Notes: generated from the sequence alone by a model not told the origin. A stretch of 64,000 nucleotides of DNA from Ahaetulla prasina (GCF_028640845.1 NC_080539.1:369372233-369436232), one strand, 5' to 3'. Numbered from the stretch's first letter, positions 1 through 9,382 are shown. Made by a program: numbers and translations.

Positions 1-275
1 GAATGGAAGGATTTATACTCCTTGCAGACAGCTGGTCATTTGCATCCTTTTTAGAGAGTTGTTGAGGCCACCTGGAGATATGTTTGAAAGATGGGTCCAA
101 GAGGCCATCTATGTCAAAATTGAACAGCCCTCTCTCAACAGAGGGGAGGGATGCGACATCTATATCCAGTCAACCACTCAGATGACCCTGAAGACACAGA
201 TAAACCTCCAAGTGGCCTCAGTGATTCTCTAAAAGGTTGCAAATCACCAGCTGTCTGCAAGGAATATAATATTCT
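1..275 (+). mobile_element. Penelope-like element C-terminal remnant with inverted ends
   Basis: Bases 101-157 read EAIYVKIEQPSLNRG, a motif I associate with the C-terminal GIY-YIG endonuclease part of Penelope-like retroelements. The frame breaks soon after. The stretch is bracketed by inverted repeats: CTTGCAGACAGCTGG near position 22 and CCAGCTGTCTGCAAG near position 249. Its left end may continue outside the window. Confidence 0.55.
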
Positions 276-276
276 G

Positions 277-475
277 ACCTAGGCTTCCCAAAAGCACGAA
301 GCAGACTCCTTGTCCCGACAAAACCCCTGTTTAGTAAGCTAATGTGAATTCCTCCCATTCACATCCAGCAAAGTCCCGGCAAACAGTCTTTTAAAGGTAA
401 ATTTACAACCACAGACCTTATCAGGCTTGGAGAGCTGCCAGGCCAGATTACCTTCCAAACTTGCCGCAATTGTTA
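277..475 (-). mobile_element. Partial solo LTR, same family as 29647-30209
   Basis: TTCTGACCTAGGCTTCCC and about 170 following bases match the left half of the LTR at 29647-30209, including AAGCAGACTCCTTGTCC and CTTGGAGAGCTGCCAGGCC. It breaks off in MITE-like and SINE sequence near 475. Confidence 0.65.
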
Positions 476-502
476 AGTTAATCACTACAGCTGTTAAAGT
501 AG

Positions 503-675
503 TAGCAATAGCAATAGCAGACTTATATACCACTTTACAGCCCTCTCTAAGCGGTTTACAGAGTCAGCCTCTTGCCCCCAACAATCTGGGTCCTCATTTT
601 ACCAGCCTCGGAAGGAAAGATGGAAGGTGGATTCAACCTTGAGCTGGTCAGAATCGAACTGCTGGCAGTGGGGAT
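503..675 (-). mobile_element. Truncated tRNA-derived SINE (AGCAAT tail)
   Basis: Antisense body with tail AGCAATAGCAATAGC, then GCGGTTTACAGAGTCAGCC and CAACAATCTGGGTCCTCATT, ending in a decayed B-box region. The tRNA head is missing. It lies next to the second SINE at 697. Confidence 0.75.
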
Positions 676-696
676 AGGGAAGGAAGGAAGGAAGGA

Positions 697-1516
697 GTAG
701 CACTTATATACCACTTCACAGTGCTTTTACAGCCCTCTCTAAGCGGTTTAGAGTCAGCCTCTTGCCCCCAACAATCTGGGTCCTCATTTTACCCACCTCG
801 GAAGGATGGAAGGCCGAGTCAACCTTGAGCTGATCAGGATTGAACTGCCAAACTGCAGACAGCTGGCAGTTGGCAGAAGTAGCCTTGCAGTACTGGATTC
901 TAACTGTTGTGTCTTGCCCGCTCTCACCGCAGCCGGGGTCTTCTTATCTGCTTCCGAACGCTGAGGAATGTCCTAGTATGCCTCCCGGCCCCAGCCCTGG
1001 CTCCATGCCCAGACAGGCTGAGGAGGAGGGGGCACCTCCCGGCCCCAGCCCTGGCTCCATGCCCAGACAGGCTGCGGAGGAGGGAGCACCTCCCGGCCCC
1101 AGCCCTGGCTCCATGCCCAGGCAAACGGAGCAACTAGACCCCTCCCTCTCCCCCACAGCATGTGAGCCTGAGGGAGGTCAATTACCAACAGCTGCCAACT
1201 GGAGTGACCCTCGCTTCAGAAGACTTGATAGGCGGAGGCAACAGAAGGAAGGGAGGGGCAAGCCTGGATAAGTGCTGAGTCATGGAGCCACACCCCATGG
1301 CCTATATAAAGGATCTGCTTTCTGGCATTCTCTGAGTCAGGCAAAGTCGAACTTATCTTGCTGAAGTCGCTTTCTGGTCTCCTGCCTGCTCTGAGGACTT
1401 TGCTAGGACTTTGGCAGAGCTGCAGAGGCACGCCTGATTCGGATTTCCCTGACCCGGCCGTCAGCGGAGGAGTGGGACACGACACTAACCACTGCGCCGC
1501 CGAGGCTCTTGTAACG
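697..1516 (-). mobile_element. tRNA-derived SINE split by a solo LTR
   Basis: The antisense SINE body occupies 697-904 and its tRNA-like head, CACTGCGCCGCCGAGGCTC, resumes after 1489. The two parts join cleanly once the LTR at 905-1484 and one copy of CTAAC are removed. Confidence 0.85.
905..1484 (+). mobile_element. Solo LTR with internal 54-bp tandem repeats
   Basis: A 580-bp block beginning TGTTGTGTCTTG and ending GGGACACGACA, so TG...CA ends with short inverted termini. It is flanked by CTAAC on both sides (900-904, 1485-1489), a 5-bp target duplication typical of LTR integration. It has a TATATAAA box near 1303. A 54-bp unit (starts at 981, 1035, 1089) is repeated three times. No internal retroelement region is present, so it is a solo LTR. 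Open frames across it are fortuitous. Confidence 0.9.
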
Positions 1517-1519
1517 CTC

Positions 1520-1780
1520 TTGTTAAGTAAATCTGGCTTCCCCTCATTGACTTTGCTTGTCAGAAGGTCGCCAAAGGGGGGGTCACATAACCCCAGGATA
1601 CATCAACCGTCATAAATATGATCCAGTTGTCAAGCTCCTGAATTTTGATCATGTGACCGTGGGGATGCTGCAATGGACGTAAGTGTGGGAAACAGCCACA
1701 AGTCCCTTTTTTTCCCCCAGCACCGTTGTAACTTTGAACGGTCACTAAACGAACTGTCGTAAGATGAGGACTTCCTGTAT
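1520..1780. mobile_element. Truncated MITE of the CAGGTAGTCC family
   Basis: The right half of a family repeated throughout the window: GACTTTGCTTGTCAGAAGG, a CATAAATATGA core and GAACGGTCACTAAACGAAC, ending in a decayed GAGGACTTCCTGTA terminus. Full copies have CAGGTAGTCC termini in inverted orientation and sit at TA, which suggests a Tigger/pogo-type element (inference). Confidence 0.75.
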
Positions 1781-2146
1781 TTTGAGAGAAAAGACCTTGT
1801 AATATGCCGGCTTCAAACCAAGTGCTCCTATAAGACGTTTTAATGGATAATAGAAAGGAAGTCGCTCAGATTGCAGAACGTTTACAAGAAACGGCGCTGA
1901 CAAGTTTTCTCAACATTTTCTGAAGGAGGGTTGGACCACTTTTTCAAGGAATATCCAACCAGTGTGCCGGTTGGATGGGAATTTGCAAATTTGGGGTTGA
2001 GGAAGCTTTAAAAGTGAGATGCATACTCTCTTTTTTTTTTTAATAAAAGAAAAACGATGAACGCTTTGGATACATACTTCTTCATCCGCCTTTTTATAGG
2101 GTTTATTCAATATATGTCTGTATGTAGAATATTCTATATTCTAGGA

Positions 2147-2286
2147 CAGGGGTCTCCAACCTTGGTCCCTTTAAGACTTGTGGACTTCAACTCCCAGATT
2201 CCCTCAGCCAGCAAAGCAAAGCTGGCTGAGGAACTCTGGGAGTTGAAGTCCACAAGTCTTAAAGGGACCAAGGTTGGAGACCCCTG
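2147..2286. mobile_element. Foldback hAT-type MITE, TSD TTCTAGGA
   Basis: A near-perfect 140-bp palindrome starting CAGGGGTCTCCAACC and ending GGTTGGAGACCCCTG. It is flanked by the exact 8-bp duplication TTCTAGGA (2139-2146 and 2287-2294), as expected for hAT transposition. Confidence 0.92.
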
Positions 2287-2481
2287 TTCTAGGATGTAGC
2301 TGAAAATATTACAGCTGCTTGCAATTTTGGGTGTGTTTGTGTGTATGTTGTGCGTGTTTGTATGTGCATGTGTTAGAAACAGCCCATTTCCTTCCCAGAG
2401 CAACTCTGCATGCAATCTGCAAATAAAATATTAAAACATAAAAGCTGCATACAAATATGGTTAGCTATAGAATAGCTATAG

Positions 2482-2582
2482 CAGGGGTCTCCAACCTTGG
2501 TCCCTTTAAGACTTTGCTGGCTGAGGTACTTTTGGGAGTTGAAGTCCACAAGTCTTAAAGGGACCAGGGTTGGAGACCCCTG
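2482..2582. mobile_element. Short foldback hAT-type MITE, TSD AGCTATAG
   Basis: A 101-bp copy of the CAGGGGTCTCCAACC palindrome with a reduced left arm. The exact 8-bp duplication AGCTATAG flanks it (2474-2481, 2583-2590). Confidence 0.9.
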
Positions 2583-2709
2583 AGCTATAGAACTGTTACA
2601 GAATCAAGGGCTAAAAATATTGGAAGAGACATCAAGTTACAAACTGACTGAATCAAGATAAAAAATCAGAGATAATATCTACCTAAAGAGAGTCGATATC
2701 TGTGACTTT

Positions 2710-2972
2710 TTTTTTTTTTTTGGCATTTATATCCCGCCCTTCTCCGAAGACTCAGGGCGGCTTACACTATGTCAAGCAATAGTCTTCATCCATTTGTATA
2801 TTATATACAAAGTCAACTTTTATTGCCCCCAACAATCTGGGTCCTCATTTTACCTACCTTATAAAGGATGGAAGGCTGAGTCAACCTTGGGCCTGGTGGG
2901 ACTTGAACCTGCAATATTGCAAGCAGTTGCTGTTAATAATAGGCTGCATTAGCCTGTTGCGCCACCAGAGGC
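2710..2972 (-). mobile_element. tRNA-derived SINE (CCGCCCTTCTCCGAAG tail family)
   Basis: Antisense, nearly full length. Poly-T, then ATCCCGCCCTTCTCCGAAG, the shared CAACAATCTGGGTCCTCATT body, and a tRNA-like head near 2905-2972 with GGACTTGAACCTGCAA (B box on the other strand). It is a SINE copy, not a tRNA gene. Confidence 0.85.
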
Positions 2973-3103
2973 CCAGTAGACAAAATAATTATCCCATTTG
3001 TCTCCAAATTGTGCTAATCTGCTTTAGAACAGTTGCTAAGTCTCCTCTGCTTGTTCTCTGCTTTATTGTCGGCAAAACCGAACGTGTAGCTCAGGACTGA
3101 ACT

Positions 3104-3273
3104 GTGAGGCCCTTGGTGGTCTCGGAGCTTGGTTGTTTTCCTGCAGACATTTCATAACCCAACTGGGTAACATCAGTGCTAGGAAGCAGTAAGATTTGTT
3201 CTCAGCTCCCGTGCAAACCTCACTCGCTTCTAGCCTCGATGATGTTACCTAGTTGGCTCATGAAACATCTGTG
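3104..3273. mobile_element. Penelope-type terminal repeat, interrupted by L1
   Basis: GGTGGTCTCGGAGCTTGGTTG and CATTTCATAACCC, then GATGATGTTACCTAGTTGG with CATGAAACATCTG. The complementary arm (CAACCAAGCTCAGAGACCAC) resumes after the L1 at about 4411-4430. Similar pieces lie at 10421-10625 and 11505-11560. Assignment to Penelope-like elements is from recalled resemblance. Confidence 0.5.
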
Positions 3274-4388
3274 GAAAAAAATGTGGGCACAAAATTTTCA
3301 GGAGCCAATATTATTGGAAACTTGGGGGAAAAATTGGGTTAGAAATGTTAAATTTACACAGGCACAGAAATTTTTATAAAATGTTTTACAGATGGCATTT
3401 AGATCCTAAGAAACTATCGTGTATGTATTGAATAGAATTTATTGGCCAAGTGTGATTGGACACACAAGGAATTTGTCTTGGTGCATATGCTCTCAGTGTA
3501 CATAAAAGAAAAGATGCGTTCATCAAGGTACAACATTTACAACACAATTGATGGTCAATATATCAATATAAATCATAAGGATCGCCAGCAACAAGTTATA
3601 GTCATATAGTCATAAGTGGAAAGAGATTGGTGATGGGAACTATGAGAAGATTAATAGTAGTGCAGATTCAGTAAATAGTCTGACAGTGTTGATGGAATTA
3701 TTTGTTTAGCAGAGTGATGGCCTTCGGGAAAAAATCCAGATATGCAAGCAAAATGTCGGAGATGTAATTGTGATGACGCTACATATTTTCATATTTGGTG
3801 GACTTGTAAAAATATTAAGGCTTTTTGGATAAGAATTTGGTGGATTCTACAAAACGTTTTGAAAAAGAAGATAAAGTTCCTGCCGCAAGTTTTTTTGCTA
3901 GGAATTATCACGGATTGTACAGTAATTGAGACTAAACTGATTTTAAATCAAATAACAGCGGCAAGATTACTGATAGGACAGTATTGGAAGAAAAAAGAAG
4001 TACCTACAATAGGAGAATGGATATTGAAAGTTGCCAATTTGGCTGAGATGGCAAAAATCTCAAACTTTTTGCAAGACAATACGCAAGAAAGATATTTAAA
4101 TGAATGGAAAAAATGGATTGACTATATTCAAAACAGATATCAGACTAAGAGTTATCAGACTGCCTTTGAATGATTAGGGTGTATCATTTCTAATTGTTAT
4201 GGGGGAGGTTAGGAATTGATGAGAATTGTAGGAGTATAATTCAGTTAGGAAGGAAATTTTTTTAGTATATGTTTGTTTTATTTTTACTATACCTTGTGTT
4301 TGTTCCTTGAAGTCGGGGGGGGGGAGTTTGTGAAGGGAGGGGGGAAAGGGGGGGAAATTTTGTAAAACTTTTTCAATTAAAAAAAAAG
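3274..4388 (+). mobile_element. 5'-truncated L1 LINE with ORF2 C-terminus, TSD AAACATCTGTG
   Basis: An open frame at 3742-4173 encodes CRRCNCDDATYFHIWWTC and a tryptophan-rich tail, the Cys/His end of L1 ORF2. A G-rich 3' end and A-rich tail follow. AAACATCTGTG is duplicated at 3263-3273 and 4389-4399. A LINE 3' end (3424-3738) is inserted in it. Confidence 0.85.
3424..3738 (-). mobile_element. 3' end of the LINE family seen at 41304-44811
   Basis: GAATAGAATTTATTGGCCAA followed by GTGTGATTGGACACACAAGG and about 270 further bases match the 3' end of the nearly complete LINE at 41304-44811. It is a 5'-truncated insertion in the L1. Confidence 0.85.
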
Positions 4389-4519
4389 AAACATCTGTGA
4401 AAAAAAAAAAGCAACCAAGCTCAGAGACCACCAAGGACCACCACCCCAAAAAAAAAAAACCCACCAATTTTCTCAATTTAAAGCGGAAAGAGGTCATCTT
4501 GTCTTTTTTTTCCCCCAAG

Positions 4520-4626
4520 CTAATTTCGTGGCAGACGGAGACAAGGCTCCTTGTTCCTCCCCTTGTGCTTCCTTCTCAGCTGAAGACTCCGAAGAAGATT
4601 CCATCGCTCCTAATGACTGCAAGAAG
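4520..4626 (+). CDS. MIER2: MIER2 internal exon, acidic segment before ELM2
   Basis: First MIER2 exon visible in the window; earlier exons, with the start codon, must lie upstream. It follows a pyrimidine-rich tract ending in AAG and ends in AAG AAG before a GTAAGG donor. The frame gives an acidic, Ser/Pro-rich peptide that contains AEDSEEDSIAPNDCKK and leads directly into the EIMVGP start of the next exon. This resembles the poorly ordered segment just before ELM2 in vertebrate MIER2 (recalled similarity, not an alignment). The exon is 107 bp: two bases finish a split codon, then 35 full codons, ending in phase 0, which matches exon 7899-7968. The neighbouring sequence is repeat debris, so the short match depends on the phase and the following exon. 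Confidence 0.8.
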
Positions 4627-4847
4627 GTAAGGCTCTGGCATCCCATAATTGTCCTCCCTCATTAGCACATTCTGCTTTCTGGCTCAGGCTCAGACTCAGA
4701 CGCAGAAGATTCGAAGCTCAAGCTGTTCGTGTTTTCAGGAGCCATCAGAAGTTGGCTTAGGAGGTCGATCTATCTCGACACTCTGTTCCTGACAGCCGAT
4801 AGCCAGGTATCCCCAGGTAGCTCAGAAGGAAGCCGTAAAAGAGACAG

Positions 4848-5034
4848 GAGAAATTTCCTGACAATTAGAACAATTAATCAGTGGAACAACTTGCCTCCAG
4901 AGGTTGTGAATGCTGCAACACTGGAAGTTTTTAAGAAGATTTTGGACAACCATTTGTCTGAAGTGGTGTAGGGTTTCCTGCCTAAGTAGGGGGATGGACT
5001 AGAAGACCTCCAAGGTCCCTTCCAACTCTGTTAC
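4848..5034 (+). mobile_element. CR1-like LINE 3' end
   Basis: Encodes RNFLTIRTINQWNNLPPEVV and ends with the family tail GACCTCCAAGGTCCCTTCC, then CTCTATTCTATTC. Only the last 60 or so residues of the reverse-transcriptase ORF remain. The join at about 4848 is abrupt; the sequence before it (4627-4847) is unrecognised intron. Confidence 0.85.
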
Positions 5035-5307
5035 TCTATTCTATTCTATTCTAATTCTATTCTGTGTTCTGTTCTATTTTATTCTATTCTGTGTTCTGTT
5101 CTATTCTATTCTAATTCTATTCTGTGTTCTGTTCTGTTCTATTTTCTATATATTATTATTTTATAACATAGATTATTCTATTCTCTATTCTAATTCTGTT
5201 CTATTCTATTCTATTCCTCCTGTTCTTTGTTCTGTTCTGTTCTGTTCTGTTCTGTTCTATTCTATTCTATTCTATTCTATTCTATTCTATTCTATTCTAT
5301 TCTATTC
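5035..5307 (+). repeat. (ATTCT)n microsatellite seeded by a CR1 tail
   Basis: About 270 bases of TTCTA/ATTCT repeats with TGTTC variants, running directly on from the CR1 3' end. Confidence 0.95.
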
Positions 5308-5414
5308 ATGGATGGTCACAGTGGAAATCCTGTAAGTGATAGCACATGATTTAAGTTCCCCTTTTCGGAGCAAGGTGATTTCTGACTATGCTTAGGGTTG
5401 GAAGTCTGTATCAC

Positions 5415-6035
5415 AGGTAGTCCTCGACGTCCGGCCACAACTGAGCCCAAAATTTCTGTTATTAAGTGAGACATTTGTTAAGTGAATTTTGCCCCATTTT
5501 ACAACCTGTCTTGCCTCTGTTATTAAGTGAATCACTGCAGTTGTTAATAGAATAGAATAGAATTTTTTATTGGCCAAGTGTGATTGGACACACAAGGAAT
5601 TTGTCTTGGTTCATATGCTCTCAGTGTACATAAAAGAAAAGATATGTTCATCAAGGTACAACATTTACAACACAATTGATGATCAATATATCAATATAAA
5701 TCATAAGGATTGCCAGCAACAAGTTATAGTCATACAGTCATAAGTGGAAAGAGATTGGTGATGGGAACTATGAGAAGATTAATAGTAGTGCAGATTTAGT
5801 AAATAGTTTGACAGTGTTGAGGGAATTATTTGTTTAGCAGAGTGATGGCCTTCGGGAAAAAACTGTTCTTGTGTCTAGTTGTTCTGGTGTGCAGTGCTCT
5901 ATAGCGTCGTTTTGAGGGTAGGAGTTGAAACAGTTTATGTCCAGGATGCGAGGGATCTGCAAATATTTTATTTTAAGATAGTAACACGGTCATTAAGTGA
6001 ATCTGGCTTCCCCAGTGACTTTGCTTATCAGAGTA
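5415..6035. mobile_element. CAGGTAGTCC MITE split by a LINE 3' end
   Basis: The left arm (CAGGTAGTCCTCGAC...) occupies 5415-5548. The antisense LINE 3' end at 5549-5966 starts with AATAGAATAGAATAG. The MITE then resumes with CACGGTCATTAAGTGAATC. Confidence 0.8.
5549..5966 (-). mobile_element. 3' end of 41304-44811-type LINE
   Basis: About 415 bases nearly identical to the 3' end at 41304 onward, with the AATAG tail on the left. It extends into TTTATGTCCAGGATGCGAGG of the ORF end. Confidence 0.88.
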
Positions 6036-6133
6036 GCAATAGCACTTAGACTTATATACCGCTTCGCGATGCTTTACAGACCTCTCTTAAGTGGTTTACA
6101 GGGTCAGCATCTTGCCCTTCCAACAATCTGGGT
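6036..6133 (-). mobile_element. SINE fragment (AGCAAT tail)
   Basis: AGTAGCAATAGCACTTAGAC and TATACCGCTTCG, then CAACAATCTGGGTCTTCG. It is the 3' half of the SINE family seen complete at 6402-6648, followed by half of a foldback MITE (6140-6208). Confidence 0.8.
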
Positions 6134-6401
6134 CTTCGTTTTACAGACCTGGGAATTCTGGGAGTTGAAGTCCACAAGTCTTAAAGTTGCCAAGTTTGGA
6201 CACCCCTGGTTTATTGGGACGTACCGTATTGGCACAAGCTTGGTGGAAAACCAGCTCTTGAGTTCCCGCCAGTTTTGCCCCCGATTAAAATAGAAGTTTG
6301 TCTCTCCCCCCTCCCCCAAAATTCACCAGTCACATGATCCAGTCAGCATACAATCCAGTTGCTAGGTGACTTCAGTCTCCACCTTCTGAACACCTGCAGA
6401 A

Positions 6402-6648
6402 ATAGCAATAGCCTCAGCACTTAGACTTATATACCGCTTCGCAGTGTTTTTACAGCCCTCTCTAAGCGGTTTACAGAGTCAGCCTCTGGCCCCCAACAAT
6501 CTGGGGCCTCATTTTTACCAACCTCGGAAAAGGATGGAAGGCTGAGTCAACCTTGAGCCTGGTGGGATTCGAACTGCCAAACTGTAGCTAGCAGTCGGCT
6601 GAAGTAGCCTGCAGGGCTGCACTCTAGCCACTGCGCCACCTCGGCTCT
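6402..6648 (-). mobile_element. Full-length tRNA-derived SINE (AGCAAT tail)
   Basis: Antisense. It starts AATAGCAATAGC, carries AAGCGGTTTACAGAGTCAGC and the CAATCTGGGGCCTCATTT body, a B box in TGGGATTCGAACTGCCAA, and ends at the head GCCACTGCGCCACCTCGGCT. It is the best-preserved copy of this family in the window. Confidence 0.9.
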
Positions 6649-6819
6649 TGACTGAAATGTCCTTGATTCCCAGGGGAAGGGTTTTATTTCGGCTACAGCA
6701 CCCCAGCTATCTCTATACCCATCCCCCCTCCCTGCCCCTCAGCTCCAGGCTGTCTCAGCCCTGAAGCAATGTGAAAACTAAACTCTCGTAGGAAAGCCTA
6801 GAAGGCAGAAAATGGCCAC

Positions 6820-7190
6820 AGTTAGGCCAGCTTCAGGGTTGACCCCAGATTCTCTTAAAAACTACACGATTCCCTTAACAACTGCCGTGATTTGCGTAAC
6901 AACAGGGGCAACAAAGGTCCTAAAATGGGACAAAGCTTGTTTAACAGCTGCCTTGCTTAGCAAGGGCAAAAGAAGAAGGGGACGGCAGAGAACGAGGTGG
7001 CTGGATGGAGTCACTGAAGCAATAGGCGTGAGTTTAAATGGACTCCAGAGGATGGTAGAGGACAGGAAGGCCTGGAGGAACGTTGTCCATGGGGTCGCGA
7101 TGAGTCGGACACGACTTTGCAACTAACAACAACTTGCTTAGCAACAGAAATTTAGGGCTCAATTGCGGTTGTAAGTTGAGGATTACCTAT
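6820..7190. mobile_element. CAGGTAGTCC-type MITE carrying a Bov-B insertion
   Basis: Arms contain ACAACTGCCGTGATT and GGTTGTAAGTTGAGGATTACC, decayed forms of the family. It is interrupted at 6964-7132 by a Bov-B end. Confidence 0.75.
6964..7132 (+). mobile_element. Bov-B LINE 3' end, TSD CTTGCTTAGCAA
   Basis: Encodes RGRQRTRWLDGVTEA and ends HGVAMSRTRL, the C-terminus of the Bov-B (RTE) protein. The nucleotide end is GGGTCGCGATGAGTCGGACA. CTTGCTTAGCAA is duplicated at 6952-6963 and 7133-7144, giving exact limits for a 169-bp insertion. Confidence 0.92.
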
Positions 7191-7193
7191 ACC

Positions 7194-7755
7194 AGCAACG
7201 GCTAACTTTTTTACCATTGCATGCCAGGGGGGTGGGAGGGTCGCGCACGCGCGTGCCCACACCCATAATTCTATGTGCCTCGCTCCCGTGCATGCACGCA
7301 TGACACACACACACACACCGCTCCCGGCACGTGATGGCCTGGTAGGCCCATTTTTCTCTCTCACCTGGCTCCAGGACCACTCTAGGAGTATGGGGAGGGC
7401 GAAAATGCCCTTCCCCACGCCACCCCGGAGGTCCTCCAGAAGCCGAAAACGGCCCGTTTGCCAACTTCCAGTCTCACTGGAAGTTGGCAAATGGGCCATT
7501 TTTGCCCTTCCCAGCCTCCTAGAGAGGCTCTGGAGCTAGGTGAGGGAGAAAAACAGGCCTTCCCCACCCCACCCCCACCTACCCCAACGCCCTCCGGAGG
7601 GCAGGAAAAAGCCTGTTTCCCTACTTCTGGTGGGCCCAAAAGGCCCAAAAATCAGCCGGCCGGCACACACATGTGCCAGAGCCGAGTTCGTGTGCCCACT
7701 AATATGGCTACACATGCCACCTGTGGCACGCGTGCCATAGGTTCGCCATCATGGA
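7194..7755. mobile_element. hAT-type element, TSD CCTATACC
   Basis: Ends resemble the CAGTGATGGCGAACC / GGTTCGCCATCACTG class (left decayed, right GTTCGCCATCATGG). CCTATACC is duplicated exactly at 7186-7193 and 7756-7763. The GC-rich interior includes a foldback around 7450-7500 (AACTTCCAGTCTCACTGG). It sits 143 bases upstream of the ELM2-start exon. Confidence 0.85.
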
Positions 7756-7898
7756 CCTATACCATTGAAGCTTCTTAGGCAGAGGTTTCAGTCAAGGTGT
7801 CCCTTTTGCAGATGGAATTTAGCTGCTCAGCCCTCAAAGATGGCGTCCTTCCGTTTATAATATCTATACTTTTTTTTTAAACCCCCCCCCTCCTTTAG

Positions 7899-7968
7899 GA
7901 GATCATGGTGGGACCTCAGTACCAGGCCGTGGTCCCCCTCTTGCACTTGAACCGGCAGGGCGAAAAAG
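7899..7968 (+). CDS. MIER2: MIER2 exon, start of ELM2 domain
   Basis: A 70-bp exon between a polypyrimidine tract with CTTTAG acceptor and a GTGAGT donor. It encodes EIMVGPQYQAVVPLLHLNRQ followed by GEK, the conserved opening of the MIER ELM2 domain. ELM2 together with SANT recruits histone deacetylases HDAC1/2 in this family, so the product should be a nuclear transcriptional corepressor. The exon enters in phase 0 and leaves one base of a split codon (G), completed by TC in the next exon to give Val. Both splice sites are near consensus. Confidence 0.93.
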
Positions 7969-8469
7969 GTGAGTAATTTTTCTCACGTGGAGCCTTGTTG
8001 TTTTAGCCTTCAGCAGCGCTGTATGGGTGTCTTTAATCTCTCTTCCTAGAAGTTAACCTTCGGGGCCAGGAACTGTGCAAATCGGGCTGTCCTTGGACAA
8101 TACCAGCTGAGGATTTCGGAGTTTTGGAAAAGCAAAGAAATAGCCTTCGGGGGGGCGGGCAGGAGTGAAAATTTGCCGTGTTTTGCAGACGATGAAAGGA
8201 ACAAGCCGTGTTGCTTGAACACTTTGTCTTCCTCTTTACAAAACTATTTGAGTTTTTCATTGAGGTTCTCACATCAGAGTTAAAAGTGTTGAACGTTAAT
8301 CACACAATTATGATGTGTGCAAGCAGAACATTGGTCTCACAGTTGTCACGTGTGCAACTAGGCCCTAGGACTGAGTTTAGTTTAGCCCAGTTCCCTAGAT
8401 TCCTTGTAATGGGAATGGGGAAATTCTTGCTTGCTTATTTCCTTATTTATTTGATTTTTATCCCTCCTT
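7969..8469. other. Intron, nothing recognised
   Basis: About 500 bases after the ELM2-start exon with no repeat or gene I can name. The open frames here are short and featureless. Confidence 0.6.
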
Positions 8470-9125
8470 TTTTACCTTATAAATAACTCAAGGCAGTAAA
8501 CAGACCTAATACTCCTTCCTCCTCCTGTTTTCCCCACAACAATCCTGTGAGTTAGGTTGGGCTAAGAGAAAAGGACTGGTCCAAAGTCACCCAGTCAGCT
8601 TTCATGCCTAAGGCGAAACTAGAACTCACTGTCTGCTGGTGATTGGCCCAAAGTCACCCAATCGGCTTTCATGCCTAAGGCGGAACCAGACTCCCAGTCT
8701 CCTGCTGATTGGACCAAAGTTACCCAGTCAGCTTTCATGCCTAAGGCGAAACTAGAACTCACTGTCTCCTGGTGATTGGCCCAAAGTCACCCAGTTGGCT
8801 TTCGTGCCTAAGGTGGAACCAGACTCCCAATCTCCTGCTGATTGGACCAAAGTCACCCACCTTTCATGCCTAAGGTGGGACTAGAACTCACGGTCTCCTG
8901 GTGATTGGCCCAAAGTCATCCAGCCGACTTCCATACCTAAGATGGGATTAGAATTCATAGTCTCCTGGTAATTGATCCCAAAATGCCGATTTTCATGCCT
9001 ATGGTGGAACTAGAACTCACCGCCTCTTGTGATTGGCCTGGCATCACCCAACCAGCTTTCATGCTTAAAGTGGGATTAGAACTCACAATCTCCTGGTTTC
9101 TAGGCCAGGACTTTAACCTCTACAC
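8470..9125 (-). repeat. CORE-type SINE with internal 67-bp minisatellite
   Basis: It begins as an antisense tRNA/CORE-like SINE (CACAACAATCCTGTGAG, then GTCACCCAGTCAGCTTTC). The segment from CCAAAGTCACC to CTGGTGATTGG is repeated about eight times with 66-67 bp period (for example starts at 8641, 8707, 8774). Alternate units differ in a regular way, so the real period is a dimer. A CT-rich microsatellite with CA follows at 9146-9200. Confidence 0.85.
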
Positions 9126-9230
9126 TAAAGTCTGGGTTTAGTCTCTCTCTTTCTCTCCCTCTCCCTCTCCCTGTCTCTCTCTCTCTCACACACACACATT
9201 CACTCACTGACTCTTTCTTTTTTCACCTAG

Positions 9231-9382
9231 TCTATGAAAACGATGACCAGTTGCTGTGGGACCCAAATATCCTTCCGGAGAGGGAGGTGGAAGAATTCCT
9301 CTTCCGAGCCATCAAGAGGAGATGGGAGGAAGTCTCCAACGCCAGGCTCCCCGATGGAGAGATGGTGAAGGATAACGAACAA
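9231..9382 (+). CDS. MIER2: MIER2 exon, ELM2 domain middle
   Basis: A 152-bp exon after a TTTCACCTAG acceptor and ending at a GTGAGT donor. The reading frame gives YENDDQLLWDP, then ILPEREVEEFLFRAIKRRWE, and ends in VKDNEQ. These are family hallmarks of ELM2. The EREVEEFL and RAIKRRW spelling agrees with MIER2 rather than MIER1, which has a different helix here. Phase is 2 bases in and 0 out. The ELM2 helices contact HDAC and help dimerise related corepressors; that function is family knowledge. Confidence 0.95.

Noticed and set aside
840..1271. 143-residue Pro-rich frame (and relatives at 14760-15101 and 26761-27120)
   Set aside because: Lies inside solo LTRs and crosses their boundary into a SINE; no sign of a retroelement gene.
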